This document shows positions 16,830 through 25,211 of a stretch of DNA of 64,000 nt, piece by piece (position 1 is the first letter of the stretch; each line of letters begins with the position of its first letter). A program made the position numbers and the translations under genes. The notes under the pieces were generated by a model. The model worked only from the letters and a program-made list of their open reading frames with translations, had not been told where the DNA came from and did not search any database. This DNA is from Aquincola tertiaricarbonis. Its GTDB lineage: Bacteria > Pseudomonadota > Gammaproteobacteria > Burkholderiales > Burkholderiaceae_C. The stretch spans positions 186,001-250,000 of the forward strand of contig NZ_CP097635.1 of assembly GCF_023573145.1 (NCBI RefSeq), in the 5' to 3' direction.

Positions 16830-17897
16830 ATGCAAGCCTCGTCAGCCACCCAGGGCGCCTCGGGCGCCAATGCCAGTCAGGCGAGTCAAGCCAGCCAGGC
16901 CGCTGCGCGCGCGGCCAGCGCCGATGCCCCCACCGGCCGGGAGATCGTCGAGTCGCACACCCGCGGCCTGACCACCGACCTGGACGCGGTGGCCCGCGAC
17001 CTCAAAGCCCAGGCGCAGGCCCGGCCGACCGAAGCCGCGCAACTGGTGCGCGATGCGGTGGCCGCGGTCAAGGCCGACGACCGGCCCGGGCTGGTGGAGC
17101 GCCTGAAGGCGCCCGATCCGCAGGCCGGTGGTGGCTGGTGGTCGGCGGCCTCGGGCTGGGTGCACGGCGCGCTGGACGTGGCCGGCTTCGTGCCCGGGCT
17201 GGGCGCCATCCCCGACCTGCTGAACGCCGGCATCTACGCCGCCGAAGGCGACATGGGCAATGCCGCGATGTCGGCCGTGGCCGCGGTGCCCGCCTTCGGC
17301 GATGCCGCCAAGGGCGCCAGCCTGGCGGTGCGCGGCGGCCGTGCCGCCGCCGAGCAGGTGGCCCGGCATGGCGACGAAGCCGCGGCCCTGGCCCGGCAGG
17401 CCGACGAAGCGGCCGAAGCGGCGGCGGCTGCCCGCCGCGCCGCGGACAGCCCGCCGGTGGCGGGCGCCAACACGCCCCACCTGAACATCAGTCACAACGG
17501 CTACACCTACAAGACCGATGCGCAAGGCCGCGTCAACCACGTCAGCGGTCAGCTCACGTTGAACAAGGGGCAGACGCGCAACCAGCGCGCCCAGCTGGAA
17601 GCCGGCGGCGCCGACCGCCTGCCCACCGACCAGGGCGGCCACTTCATCGCGCGGCAGTTCGACGGCCCGCGCGAGGCCATCAACCACTTCGCCCAGAACG
17701 GCAACTTCAACATGGGCGCCTACCGCAGCCTGGAGAAGGAGTGGGACCGGGCGCTGCAGGCGGGCCAGCAAGTGCATGTGACCATCGTGCCGCGCTACGC
17801 CGGCGACTCGCTGCGGCCGGACAGCCTGGTTGTGCGCTACGCTGTGGACGGCAACCCGGTCACGCGGGTCTTCAACAACGTGCCGGGCGGGCGTTGA
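16830..17897 (+). CDS. Putative polymorphic nuclease toxin (DNA/RNA non-specific endonuclease type)
   Basis: This 355-aa protein has no signal peptide. Residues 1-90 are Ala/Ser-rich. Residues 100-165 contain a hydrophobic pre-toxin-like segment (DVAGFVPGLGAIPDLLNAGI, YAAEGDMGNAAMSAVAAVPA) common in polymorphic toxins. The C-terminal 140 residues carry the nuclease signature DQGGHFIARQFDG and AQNGNFNMGAYRSLEKEWD of the Endonuclease_NS_2 group, where the His in GGH is catalytic. A small YezG-like gene follows 36 nt later and is the expected immunity gene. Box A lies 76 nt upstream of the start. The delivery route is not visible; a link to the nearby type III system is inferred from the shared box. 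Confidence 0.75.
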   Translation: MQASSATQGASGANASQASQASQAAARAASADAPTGREIVESHTRGLTTDLDAVARDLKAQAQARPTEAAQLVRDAVAAVKADDRPGLVERLKAPDPQAGGGWWSAASGWVHGALDVAGFVPGLGAIPDLLNAGIYAAEGDMGNAAMSAVAAVPAFGDAAKGASLAVRGGRAAAEQVARHGDEAAALARQADEAAEAAAAARRAADSPPVAGANTPHLNISHNGYTYKTDAQGRVNHVSGQLTLNKGQTRNQRAQLEAGGADRLPTDQGGHFIARQFDGPREAINHFAQNGNFNMGAYRSLEKEWDRALQAGQQVHVTIVPRYAGDSLRPDSLVVRYAVDGNPVTRVFNNVPGGR

Positions 17898-17933
17898 GCC
17901 CACGCGCCGGCCGACCACCGCAAAGTGCCACCG

Positions 17934-18332
17934 ATGACACCCCAGATCGAATCCGCCTACCAGCGCATCGCCGACGTGCTGGTGCCCGCGCTGCCCGAGT
18001 CCTTCGACCGCGCCTGGGTCTATGCCGAGCTGATGGACGACACCGCCACCGCCACCGCCTACGTGAGCAGCGGGCCGGGCCATGCCGCGCGGCTGGACGA
18101 CATGATGCTGGACGCCGACCTGGCCGACGCCCTGGCCGGCCTGCGCCAGGCCTGGGCCGCCAGCGGCCAGCAGGCCTTTTCCACCGTGGTGTTCGAGCTG
18201 AACGGCGACGGCCGCTTCCACCTCGACGTGAACCACGGCGACGTCAGCGATGCCGGCCAGACGCTGGCCCGTCGCAGCGCGTGGGAGCAATCCGTGTTCG
18301 GCGGCCGCGCGATCGAGACCTTGAGCGCCTGA
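17934..18332 (+). CDS. YezG/DUF600-like immunity protein for the nuclease toxin
   Basis: This 132-aa acidic protein has no signal peptide. It starts IESAYQRIADVLVPALPESF and continues with DRAWVYAELMDDTA and FELNGDGRFHLDVNHGDVSD, the layout of YezG-family immunity proteins found beside nuclease toxins. Its position 36 nt after the toxin gene on the same strand, small size and acidity all fit a cytosolic inhibitor of the nuclease. ATG at 17934 is used; an in-frame GTG at 17925 is possible. Pairing with this toxin is inferred from position. Confidence 0.65.
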   Translation: MTPQIESAYQRIADVLVPALPESFDRAWVYAELMDDTATATAYVSSGPGHAARLDDMMLDADLADALAGLRQAWAASGQQAFSTVVFELNGDGRFHLDVNHGDVSDAGQTLARRSAWEQSVFGGRAIETLSA

Positions 18333-18337
18333 AGCGC

Positions 18338-19006
18338 TCAGGCCGCCGCGTCGGCGGCCTTCAGCAGCGCCTGCCGCAGCCGCGTGCGCCGCGGCGTCGC
18401 CTTCACCGCCGGCCAGGCCGCGGCCGGCATCACGAACCAGCGCGCCGGCGTGCCGTCGCACGGCCGCTCGCCGTCGTCGGCAAAGCCCAGCGTGCGCAGC
18501 ACATGCTGCACCGCGCGGTGCTGCGGATGGCAGGCGGCCCACAGTTCGGGCAGGCCCAGCTGCTCGAAGGCACGGGCCAGCAGCTGTTCGCCGCCTTCGT
18601 GCACCAGGCCGCTGCCCCAGTAGGCGGGCAGCAGCCGGCAGCCGATCTCGATGCGCGACGGATCGTCCGCCATGCGCATCAGGTTGAACCAGCCGGCAAA
18701 GTGCGGCCGCGGCTGCGCCAGGGCCTGCAGGGCCGGGTCGCTGAGGCTGGCGTGCACCTCGGGGTCGGCCAGCTCGGCCGCCGACAGCGCGGGCCGCCAG
18801 ACTTCGGCGCACCAGATGCCCAGGCCTTCGTGCCGGCGGTAGTAGGCCTGCATGCGCTCGATGAACAGGCCCGCCACCCGCGGATCGTCCAGCGGCATGT
18901 CGTCCACCAGCAGCGCACGCACGCGCGGCTCGCGGTGCATGGCCACGAGCGCGGCCCGGTCGGTCGGCTGGAATTCACGCAGGCGCAGGCGGGCTTCGGC
19001 AGGCAT
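18338..19006 (-). CDS. GNAT-family N-acetyltransferase (RimJ/RimL type)
   Basis: This 222-aa protein has the GNAT core: LRLREFQPTDRAALVAMHRE at the N-terminus, EIGCRLLPAYWGSGLVHEGG with the acetyl-CoA loop, and a typical tail (LWAACHPQHRAVQHVLRTLG). Relatives acetylate protein N-termini or small molecules, and the substrate cannot be predicted. The gene converges on the immunity gene with only 5 nt between stops. A short inverted repeat (GCCTGA/TCAGGC) spans that junction. Confidence 0.82.
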   Translation of the reverse strand: MPAEARLRLREFQPTDRAALVAMHREPRVRALLVDDMPLDDPRVAGLFIERMQAYYRRHEGLGIWCAEVWRPALSAAELADPEVHASLSDPALQALAQPRPHFAGWFNLMRMADDPSRIEIGCRLLPAYWGSGLVHEGGEQLLARAFEQLGLPELWAACHPQHRAVQHVLRTLGFADDGERPCDGTPARWFVMPAAAWPAVKATPRRTRLRQALLKAADAAA

Positions 19007-19036
19007 GGCCGCAGGCTAGCGGCCCAAGGCCCGGCC

Positions 19037-19075
19037 ACCCCAGTTGGGTGCGGCCCCAGCTAGGGCGCACCCCAG
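19037..19075 (+). promoter_or_regulatory. Inverted-repeat box, copy B (double), upstream of the poly-proline LysM gene
   Basis: Two copies follow each other: ACCCCAGTTGGGTGCGG at 19037-19053, then a fuller copy at 19054-19075 reading CCCCAGCTAGGGCGCACCCC and AG. The second ends 64 nt before the ATG at 19140. The core AGCTAGGGCGCACCCCA is the closest to the consensus of all four copies. Confidence 0.55.
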
Positions 19076-19139
19076 GCTTCACGCGCCGGGGCAGCGCCCC
19101 CTAAGGTGACCGCCGACCCTGCTTCCACTGGACACCGCC

Positions 19140-22118
19140 ATGCTGCTCCACGATGGGGTGCGCCGCGCCGCCGCACCACCGCCGCCCCCGCCTCCGCCGC
19201 CCCCGCCACCACCGCCGGTGCGCCATGTGCAGCACACCGTGGCGCGGGGCGAGACGCTGGGCGAGATCGCCACCCGCTACCAGATGGAGCCCGAGGCGCT
19301 GCACCGCGCCAACCCCGAGCTGCCCGATGCCGACAGGCTGCAGGTGGGCCAGCGGCTGCAGGTGCCCATCGGCGAAGGCCATGGCACCGAGCCCATCGCC
19401 GTGGCGGTGGCGCCGGGGCAGACGCTGAGCGAGCTGGCGGCGCAGTACCGGCAACCCGCGCAACGGCTGGCCGATGCCAACCGCCACCAGTTGCCCGACC
19501 CCGACCGCATCCTCGTCGGCCAGCAGATCTGGATTCCCGGCGGCCATGCGGCGCCCGCGCCGGTGGCAGCACCCGCCACCGCCACGCCACCCGACCCGCT
19601 GCAACAGCAGGCCACGCGCACCGATGCCGCCGCCCGCCGCCAGGCCGAGGCCCAGCGCGCCTACGACGACATGGCCGCCACCACCTACGGCCGTGGCGCC
19701 GCCCTGCCCTGGCTGGCCGAGAACCTGGCCGGCGCCCGCCAGCAGCTGGATGCGGCGGTGAAGGCGGAGCTGGCGCTGCGCACCGCCACCGCACCCCCGG
19801 CACTGCCGCCGATGCTGCCGCCATCAGGCGCTCCAAGGGCTGACGCCGCCCAGGCCATCCTGGCCCGCGGCCAGGCCGCCGACGGCACGCAGGCGGTGCT
19901 GCAGGCCTCGGTCACCCGGGTGCAGACGCAGCAGCGGGTGGACGAGGTGCTGGCCATCGCCCAGGCCCGCGACACCTCGGCCGAGCAGCTGCAGTCGCTG
20001 GACGCCGCCTGGCGCGCCGCCCCGCCCGAGCTGCAGCAGGCGCTGCTGGCCGATACCGCCGCCCGCCGGCTGATCGATGCTGCGGCCAGCGAGGCGCTAC
20101 AGCCGCTGCGCGAGCCGCCGGCCGATGCCATCGGCCCGCAGGTGGGCGGCATGCTCGCCATGGAACGGCTGGACGCCATCACCGAGCCGCTGTCGCCCAC
20201 CGTGGCGGCCCAGGTGGTGGCCGCTGCCACCCCAGGCATCGTGCAGGCCGAAGAACAGGGCTGGCAGGACGCCGGCACCCCCTTCGGCCCCGGCGGCGTG
20301 GAACACCTGGTTCGGCTCACCGGCCGGGTGGCCGACACGCCGGCCGGCGATGCCGCCATCAACCGCCTGGCCGCGGCGCAGATCTGGAACGACAGCGGCG
20401 TGATGCAGGCCGTGGCCCAGGGGGCCCACCCGGCCTATGCCGTGGCGCTGGCGCGGCAACCCGGGGTGGATGCCGACCGCGTGCTGGAAGGCGTGGCCGC
20501 GGGCGTCTCGGTGTTCCACCAGCAGGTGGCCGACGACACCGACGCCTATGCCAAGCAGATGAGCGAGCTGGCCTGGCTGGTGCAAAGCCACGGCGACGCG
20601 ATGACGCCGCAACAGCTGGAACAGGCGATTGCCGACTACACGCAGGAGCGTGGTCCGCCATGGCAGCAGCAGAACGCGGCCATGAAGCAGCAGCTGGCCG
20701 ACAACGGCCGCGACCTGCTGGCGCAGCTGCAGGCGCTGCAGGCCGCGCAGGGCCTGGGCAGTGCCACCACGCAGCCGCGACTGGATGCATTGACGGCCGA
20801 GGTGCTGAACGACCCCAAGGCCCAGCTGGCGGTGCGCACCGCGCTGGGCGCGCACCCCGAGCTGAGCACCGGCGCGGCCGGCCAGCAGCTGCTGGGCTGG
20901 TTCACCAGTTCGCAGTTCGCTTCCAACGCCAAGCTCACCGACCAGGCCCGCAAGCTGGCCAGCGAGGTGGCCACCGCCCATGTGCAGTCCACGCTGCTGG
21001 CCCGCATCGGCAGCTTCGACGCGGCCGACCCGGCCAGCGTGGCCCGGGCCCGCGCCGCCATCGACAGCCTGCGCAGCCCCGGCCTGTCGCGCGCCTGGGG
21101 CGTGTCGGAGGCGGCACTGGACAAGGCCTTGAAGGCACTGGACGACGCGGTGCCGCTGGCCGGCGAAACGGCCGAGCAGAGCGCCGCGCGGCTCAAGACG
21201 CTGGACCAGACGCTGGGCAAGATCGGCGGCTTCGACAAGAGCAGCCTGGCCGGCCAGCTGCTGCGCGGCGCCGGCCTGGGCCTGGCCGGCGTGGGCCTGC
21301 TGGCCTCATTGGAGCGGGCGGGCCTGGACCCCTCGCTGCGCAACCAGACCAAGGTGTTGGTGGATGCGGCCGGCCTGGGCCAGAAGGGTGCCGAGCTGCT
21401 GGTCGGCCTGGGCAAGGCCGACGCCGATTCCTGGGTGGGCCGGCTGGGCAGCACCGCGGCCAGCCGCTTCCTCAGCGTGCTCACTGCCGCGGTGGACGTG
21501 TGGAGCGCGGCAGACGCCTTCGGCCAGGGCGACATCCCGGCCGGCGTGCTGTACGGCGTGGGCGCCGGCGGCGGGCTGATGGCGGCCTTCGGGGCCGGCA
21601 GCGTGGCCGGGCCCATCGGCATCGGCCTGGTGGTGGTGTCGGTGGTGGGCCTGGCGATCTGGAACGACCGCAAGCAGGCCAACCAGCACGAGCCCGACCA
21701 TGACGGCGGCGTCTCGCTGCGCTTTTTGCAGCATGCCGGCCTGGGCGAAGAGGCCGCCCGCGCACTGGTGGACCAGAGCGGCGACGGCCACAGCGTGGTG
21801 CCCTTGCTGGCGCGTCATGCCAGCCTGCACGGCCTGGACCTGGCAGACCCCGCGCAGCAGCGCCATTTCGTTGACTGGATCAACCAGATGCCGCCGGAAC
21901 GGCTGGCGGCGCTGCGTGACAACCTGCACCGTACGATCGACCACCTGGAGGGCGATGCCAGCCGGCTGCCCGCCACCACGTCGGAGGATGCATGGATCGT
22001 CGAGGACACCCGCCAGCGCCCCTGGTTCGCCGTCTCCGGTGCGGCGCGCCCCGAATCGGCCGCGCAGGTGGATGCGGTGCTGGAGGTGCTGGAGCTGCCC
22101 CAGCCACCGGCTGGTTGA
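19140..22118 (+). CDS. Large poly-proline/LysM protein with C-terminal hydrophobic helices
   Basis: This 992-aa protein has no signal peptide. A run of 14 prolines (residues 13-26) precedes two LysM domains (about 30-75 and 85-133; GETLGEIATRYQMEPEALHR and GQTLSELAAQYRQPAQRLAD), which bind peptidoglycan. A long Ala/Gln-rich helical part follows to about 690. Hydrophobic stretches then lie at about 695-724 and 799-841, before a tail with an EF-hand-like loop (DQSGDGHS). Such an ending would suit membrane insertion by a toxin or translocator. Box B lies upstream and a small two-helix membrane protein gene lies 37 nt downstream, a possible immunity gene. The LysM calls are firm; function is inferred. 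Confidence 0.65.
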   Translation: MLLHDGVRRAAAPPPPPPPPPPPPPPVRHVQHTVARGETLGEIATRYQMEPEALHRANPELPDADRLQVGQRLQVPIGEGHGTEPIAVAVAPGQTLSELAAQYRQPAQRLADANRHQLPDPDRILVGQQIWIPGGHAAPAPVAAPATATPPDPLQQQATRTDAAARRQAEAQRAYDDMAATTYGRGAALPWLAENLAGARQQLDAAVKAELALRTATAPPALPPMLPPSGAPRADAAQAILARGQAADGTQAVLQASVTRVQTQQRVDEVLAIAQARDTSAEQLQSLDAAWRAAPPELQQALLADTAARRLIDAAASEALQPLREPPADAIGPQVGGMLAMERLDAITEPLSPTVAAQVVAAATPGIVQAEEQGWQDAGTPFGPGGVEHLVRLTGRVADTPAGDAAINRLAAAQIWNDSGVMQAVAQGAHPAYAVALARQPGVDADRVLEGVAAGVSVFHQQVADDTDAYAKQMSELAWLVQSHGDAMTPQQLEQAIADYTQERGPPWQQQNAAMKQQLADNGRDLLAQLQALQAAQGLGSATTQPRLDALTAEVLNDPKAQLAVRTALGAHPELSTGAAGQQLLGWFTSSQFASNAKLTDQARKLASEVATAHVQSTLLARIGSFDAADPASVARARAAIDSLRSPGLSRAWGVSEAALDKALKALDDAVPLAGETAEQSAARLKTLDQTLGKIGGFDKSSLAGQLLRGAGLGLAGVGLLASLERAGLDPSLRNQTKVLVDAAGLGQKGAELLVGLGKADADSWVGRLGSTAASRFLSVLTAAVDVWSAADAFGQGDIPAGVLYGVGAGGGLMAAFGAGSVAGPIGIGLVVVSVVGLAIWNDRKQANQHEPDHDGGVSLRFLQHAGLGEEAARALVDQSGDGHSVVPLLARHASLHGLDLADPAQQRHFVDWINQMPPERLAALRDNLHRTIDHLEGDASRLPATTSEDAWIVEDTRQRPWFAVSGAARPESAAQVDAVLEVLELPQPPAG

Positions 22119-22155
22119 TGGATGCCACCGGCCGGTTGACGGACGCCGGCGCCCG

Positions 22156-22539
22156 ATGAAGGGCCCCATGGGGCGCGACGCCGCGGCGCAGGCGCAGCCG
22201 CCCTGGCACCTGCGCTGCCCGCACTGCGGCCTGCCCGCCCTGCCGACCTGGCGCAAGCTGCTGCTGGGCCCGGCCGGCCGCACGCCCTGCCGCCGCTGCG
22301 GCCTGGCGGTGGGCGTGGCTGCGGTGCCCGCCGTGCTGGCCATGCTGCCCAGCCTGGCGGTGGTGGCCATGGCGTTGACGGGCGCGGGCCGGCGCCCCTG
22401 GCTGCTGGTGGCGGCGGCCCTGCTGGCGGTGCTGACCACCACCGTGCTGCACCTCATCAGCGTGCCGCTGGTGCCGCGCCAGCTCACCGATGCAGCCGCG
22501 GTGCGGCGTGCCCGCTCCACCACGGGCACAGGCCTGTAA
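22156..22539 (+). CDS. Small zinc-ribbon, two-helix membrane protein (possible immunity)
   Basis: This 127-aa protein has an N-terminal four-Cys ribbon (CPHC and CRRC, 22 residues between pairs) and two hydrophobic helices (AAVPAVLAMLPSLAVVAMAL and LLVAAALLAVLTTTVLHLI). ATG at 22156 lies 37 nt after the stop of the LysM protein. I do not recognise a named family. Membrane location next to a toxin-like gene with hydrophobic helices would suit an immunity protein, but this is inference only; a general membrane protein of unknown role is equally possible. Confidence 0.55.
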   Translation: MKGPMGRDAAAQAQPPWHLRCPHCGLPALPTWRKLLLGPAGRTPCRRCGLAVGVAAVPAVLAMLPSLAVVAMALTGAGRRPWLLVAAALLAVLTTTVLHLISVPLVPRQLTDAAAVRRARSTTGTGL

Positions 22540-22616
22540 CCGCAGCGCGCACGGGGGCGCGCCGATCCGTTACAGAATGCGCGATCCCCCGATGGCAATG
22601 GCCAGGCAGTTTCGGC

Positions 22617-25211
22617 ATGACGCAAGACCGGTTTCCGCTCGCACCGCACCCTGGCCTTGCACCGGTACCACCGCCGCTGGGACCGCAGGGCCAGCTCCAT
22701 CACCCACTGCTCACCCAATGCCACTGGGCCGCCACCGCGCTGGGCCCGCCCGCCGGCTGGCCGGCCGCCCTGCGCGCGGCGGTCAACCAGGTGCTGGAGA
22801 CGCCGGCACCCACCTGGCTGGCCTGGGGCGAGGCCCTGACCCTGATCTACAACCCGCCCTACGTGCCCCTGTTGCAGGACAAGCATCCCGCCGCGCTGGG
22901 GGCGCCCTTGCAGCAGGTGTGGGCCGAGGTCTGGCACGACGTGTCGCCGCTGCTGGCCACCGCCATGGCCGGCCAGGCCATCCACCGTGAGCACATGCCG
23001 CTGCAGGTGCTCCGCAACGGTCGCACCGAACCGGCCTGGTTCTCCTTCTCGTACACGCCGCTGCGGGGCGACGATGGCGCCGTATACGGCCTGATCTGCA
23101 ACGTGCAGGAAACCACCGCGCTGATGCAGGCCCGCGAGCGGCATGCGCAGGACGAGGTGCGGCTGCAGGCGCTGGCCGCGGCGCATGAGCAACAGCAGGC
23201 CGAAACGCTGCTGCGCCAGGCCCAGAAGGACGAGACCGAGGAGCGCTACCGCCTGGCCGTGCTGGCCACCAACGACGCCATCTGGGACTGGCGGCTGGCT
23301 GATGGCCACGTGATCTGGAACCAGGCGCTGTCCACGCTGTTCGGCCATGCGCACACCCACACCAGCGCCGACTGGTGGCTGCAGCACATCCACCCCGGTG
23401 ACCGCCAGCGCATCGACGACGACATCCATGCGGTGATCGAAGGCGGCGGCACCAGCTGGACGCAGGAGTATCGCTTTCGCCGGGCCGACGGCAGCCATGC
23501 CGACGTGCTGGACCGCGGCACCGTGCTGCGCGATGCGCAGGGCCGGGCATTGCGCATGATCGGCGCGATGCTGGACCTGAGCGAGCGCAAGGCGTCGGAG
23601 GCCGCGCTGCGCGAGAGCGAGCGACAGTTCCGCACCCTGTTCACTTCGATGGACGAGGGCTTTTGCATCATCGAGTTCCTCGACGGCCCGCATGGCCCCA
23701 TGAGCGACTACGTGCACGTGGTGGCCAACCCGGCCTACACCGCCAATGCCGGCATCCCCGACGTCGTCGGCCAGCGGGTGCGCGACATGGTGCCCGACGA
23801 GGCCGAAGGCTGGGTGCAGATCTACCGCCGCGTGCTGGTGACGGGCGAGCCGGTGCGCTTCGAGCGTGAACTGGTGGCCACCGGCCGTTACCTGGAGCTG
23901 GCCGCCTTCCGGCTGGAACCGGCGGAACGCCGGCAGGTGGCGGTGCTGTTCCAGGACGTGACCCAGCGCCACCGCGCCGAGCTGGCGCTGCGCGAACTGA
24001 ACGACACGCTGGAGCGCCGCGTGGCCCAGGAAGTGGCCGACCGGCTGCGCACCGAGGACGCACTGCGCCAGTCGCAGAAGATGGAGGCGGTGGGCCAGCT
24101 CACCGGCGGCATCGCGCACGACTTCAACAACATGCTGGCGGTGGTGATCGGCTCGCTCGACCTGCTGGCGCGCCGCTTCGTCGGCGAGAACGACCGTGCC
24201 GCCCGCTACGTGGACGCGGCCCGCGACAGCGCCCGCCGCGCGGCCCAGCTCACGCAGCGGCTGCTGGCCTTTTCGCGCCAGCAGCCGCTGCAGCCCGAGC
24301 CGGTGGACGTGAACAAGCTGGTGGCCGGCATGTCCGACCTGCTGCGCCATTCGCTGGGCGGCGCGGTGATGCTGGAGACGGTGCTGGCCGGCGGCCTGTG
24401 GCGCGCCCACGTCGACCCCAACCAGCTGGAAAGCGCCATCCTCAACCTGGCCGTCAACGGCCGTGATGCCATGCCCGAGGGCGGGCGCCTGACCATCGAG
24501 ACGGCCAATGCCTTCCTGGACGAACGCTACGTGGCCGGCAAGCCCGGCGTGGCCGCCGGCCAGTACGTGATGGTGGCGGTGAGCGACACCGGCGTGGGCA
24601 TGACGCCCGAGGTGATGGCCAAGGCCTTCGACCCCTTCTTCACCACCAAGGAAGTGGGCCGCGGCACCGGCCTGGGCCTGAGCCAGGTGTACGGCTTCGT
24701 GCGGCAGTCGGGCGGCCACGTGAAGATCTATTCCGAGCCCGGCCAGGGCACCGCCGCCAAGATCTACCTGCCGCGGCTGGTGGGCGGGGCCGAGCCGCTG
24801 CAGGCCGAGCAAAGCCCGCAACGCCTGCCGCGCGGCGACGGCCGCGAACTGGTGCTGGTGGTGGAGGACGAACCGGCGGTGCGCGCGTTTTCGGTGGAGG
24901 CGCTGACCGAGCTGGGCTATGCGGTGCTGGAGGCCGACAGCGCCGCCGCCGCGCTGCAGCTGCTCGATGCCCACCCCGAGGTGGCACTGCTGTTCACCGA
25001 CGTGGTGATGCCCGAGGTCAACGGCCGCAAGCTGGCCGACGAGGCGCTGCGCCGCCGGCCCGGGCTGAAGGTGCTGTTCACCACCGGCTACACCCGCAAC
25101 GCCGTGGTGCACAACGGCGTGCTCGACCCCGGCGTGCACCTGCTGGGCAAGCCATTCACCGTCGAAGAGCTGGCCGCGCGTGTGCGCGAGGTGTTGGATA
25201 CCGCATCATGA
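22617..25211 (+). CDS. PAS-containing hybrid histidine kinase with receiver domain
   Basis: This 864-aa protein has no transmembrane helices. Three PAS-like regions (about 40-170, 210-330 and 340-470) precede a HisKA domain with phospho-His 501 in GGIAHDFNNML. A HATPase domain (LNLAVNGRDAMPEGG, VSDTGVGMTPEV, GRGTGLGLSQVYGFV) and a C-terminal receiver with Asp 795 (LLFTDVVMPEVNG) follow. It is a cytosolic sensor whose ligand or light input cannot be read; the PAS domains show no LOV cysteine motif that I can see. Its stop overlaps the start of the KaiC-like gene (ATGA), and a lone receiver gene follows, forming a three-gene signalling cassette. Confidence 0.9.
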   Translation: MTQDRFPLAPHPGLAPVPPPLGPQGQLHHPLLTQCHWAATALGPPAGWPAALRAAVNQVLETPAPTWLAWGEALTLIYNPPYVPLLQDKHPAALGAPLQQVWAEVWHDVSPLLATAMAGQAIHREHMPLQVLRNGRTEPAWFSFSYTPLRGDDGAVYGLICNVQETTALMQARERHAQDEVRLQALAAAHEQQQAETLLRQAQKDETEERYRLAVLATNDAIWDWRLADGHVIWNQALSTLFGHAHTHTSADWWLQHIHPGDRQRIDDDIHAVIEGGGTSWTQEYRFRRADGSHADVLDRGTVLRDAQGRALRMIGAMLDLSERKASEAALRESERQFRTLFTSMDEGFCIIEFLDGPHGPMSDYVHVVANPAYTANAGIPDVVGQRVRDMVPDEAEGWVQIYRRVLVTGEPVRFERELVATGRYLELAAFRLEPAERRQVAVLFQDVTQRHRAELALRELNDTLERRVAQEVADRLRTEDALRQSQKMEAVGQLTGGIAHDFNNMLAVVIGSLDLLARRFVGENDRAARYVDAARDSARRAAQLTQRLLAFSRQQPLQPEPVDVNKLVAGMSDLLRHSLGGAVMLETVLAGGLWRAHVDPNQLESAILNLAVNGRDAMPEGGRLTIETANAFLDERYVAGKPGVAAGQYVMVAVSDTGVGMTPEVMAKAFDPFFTTKEVGRGTGLGLSQVYGFVRQSGGHVKIYSEPGQGTAAKIYLPRLVGGAEPLQAEQSPQRLPRGDGRELVLVVEDEPAVRAFSVEALTELGYAVLEADSAAAALQLLDAHPEVALLFTDVVMPEVNGRKLADEALRRRPGLKVLFTTGYTRNAVVHNGVLDPGVHLLGKPFTVEELAARVREVLDTAS

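Noticed and set aside
18328..18343. Short inverted repeats at convergent gene ends (also 32834-32849 and 39378-39391) as a shared terminator family
   Set aside because: Two convergent TGA stops placed close together give TGA...TCA symmetry by chance, and no T-tract follows.
21306..25139. 1277-codon open frame on the minus strand opposite the LysM and hybrid kinase genes
   Set aside because: Composition is His/Gln/Arg/Ala-rich low complexity, as expected for the complement of GC-rich genes; the plus-strand genes have clear domains.
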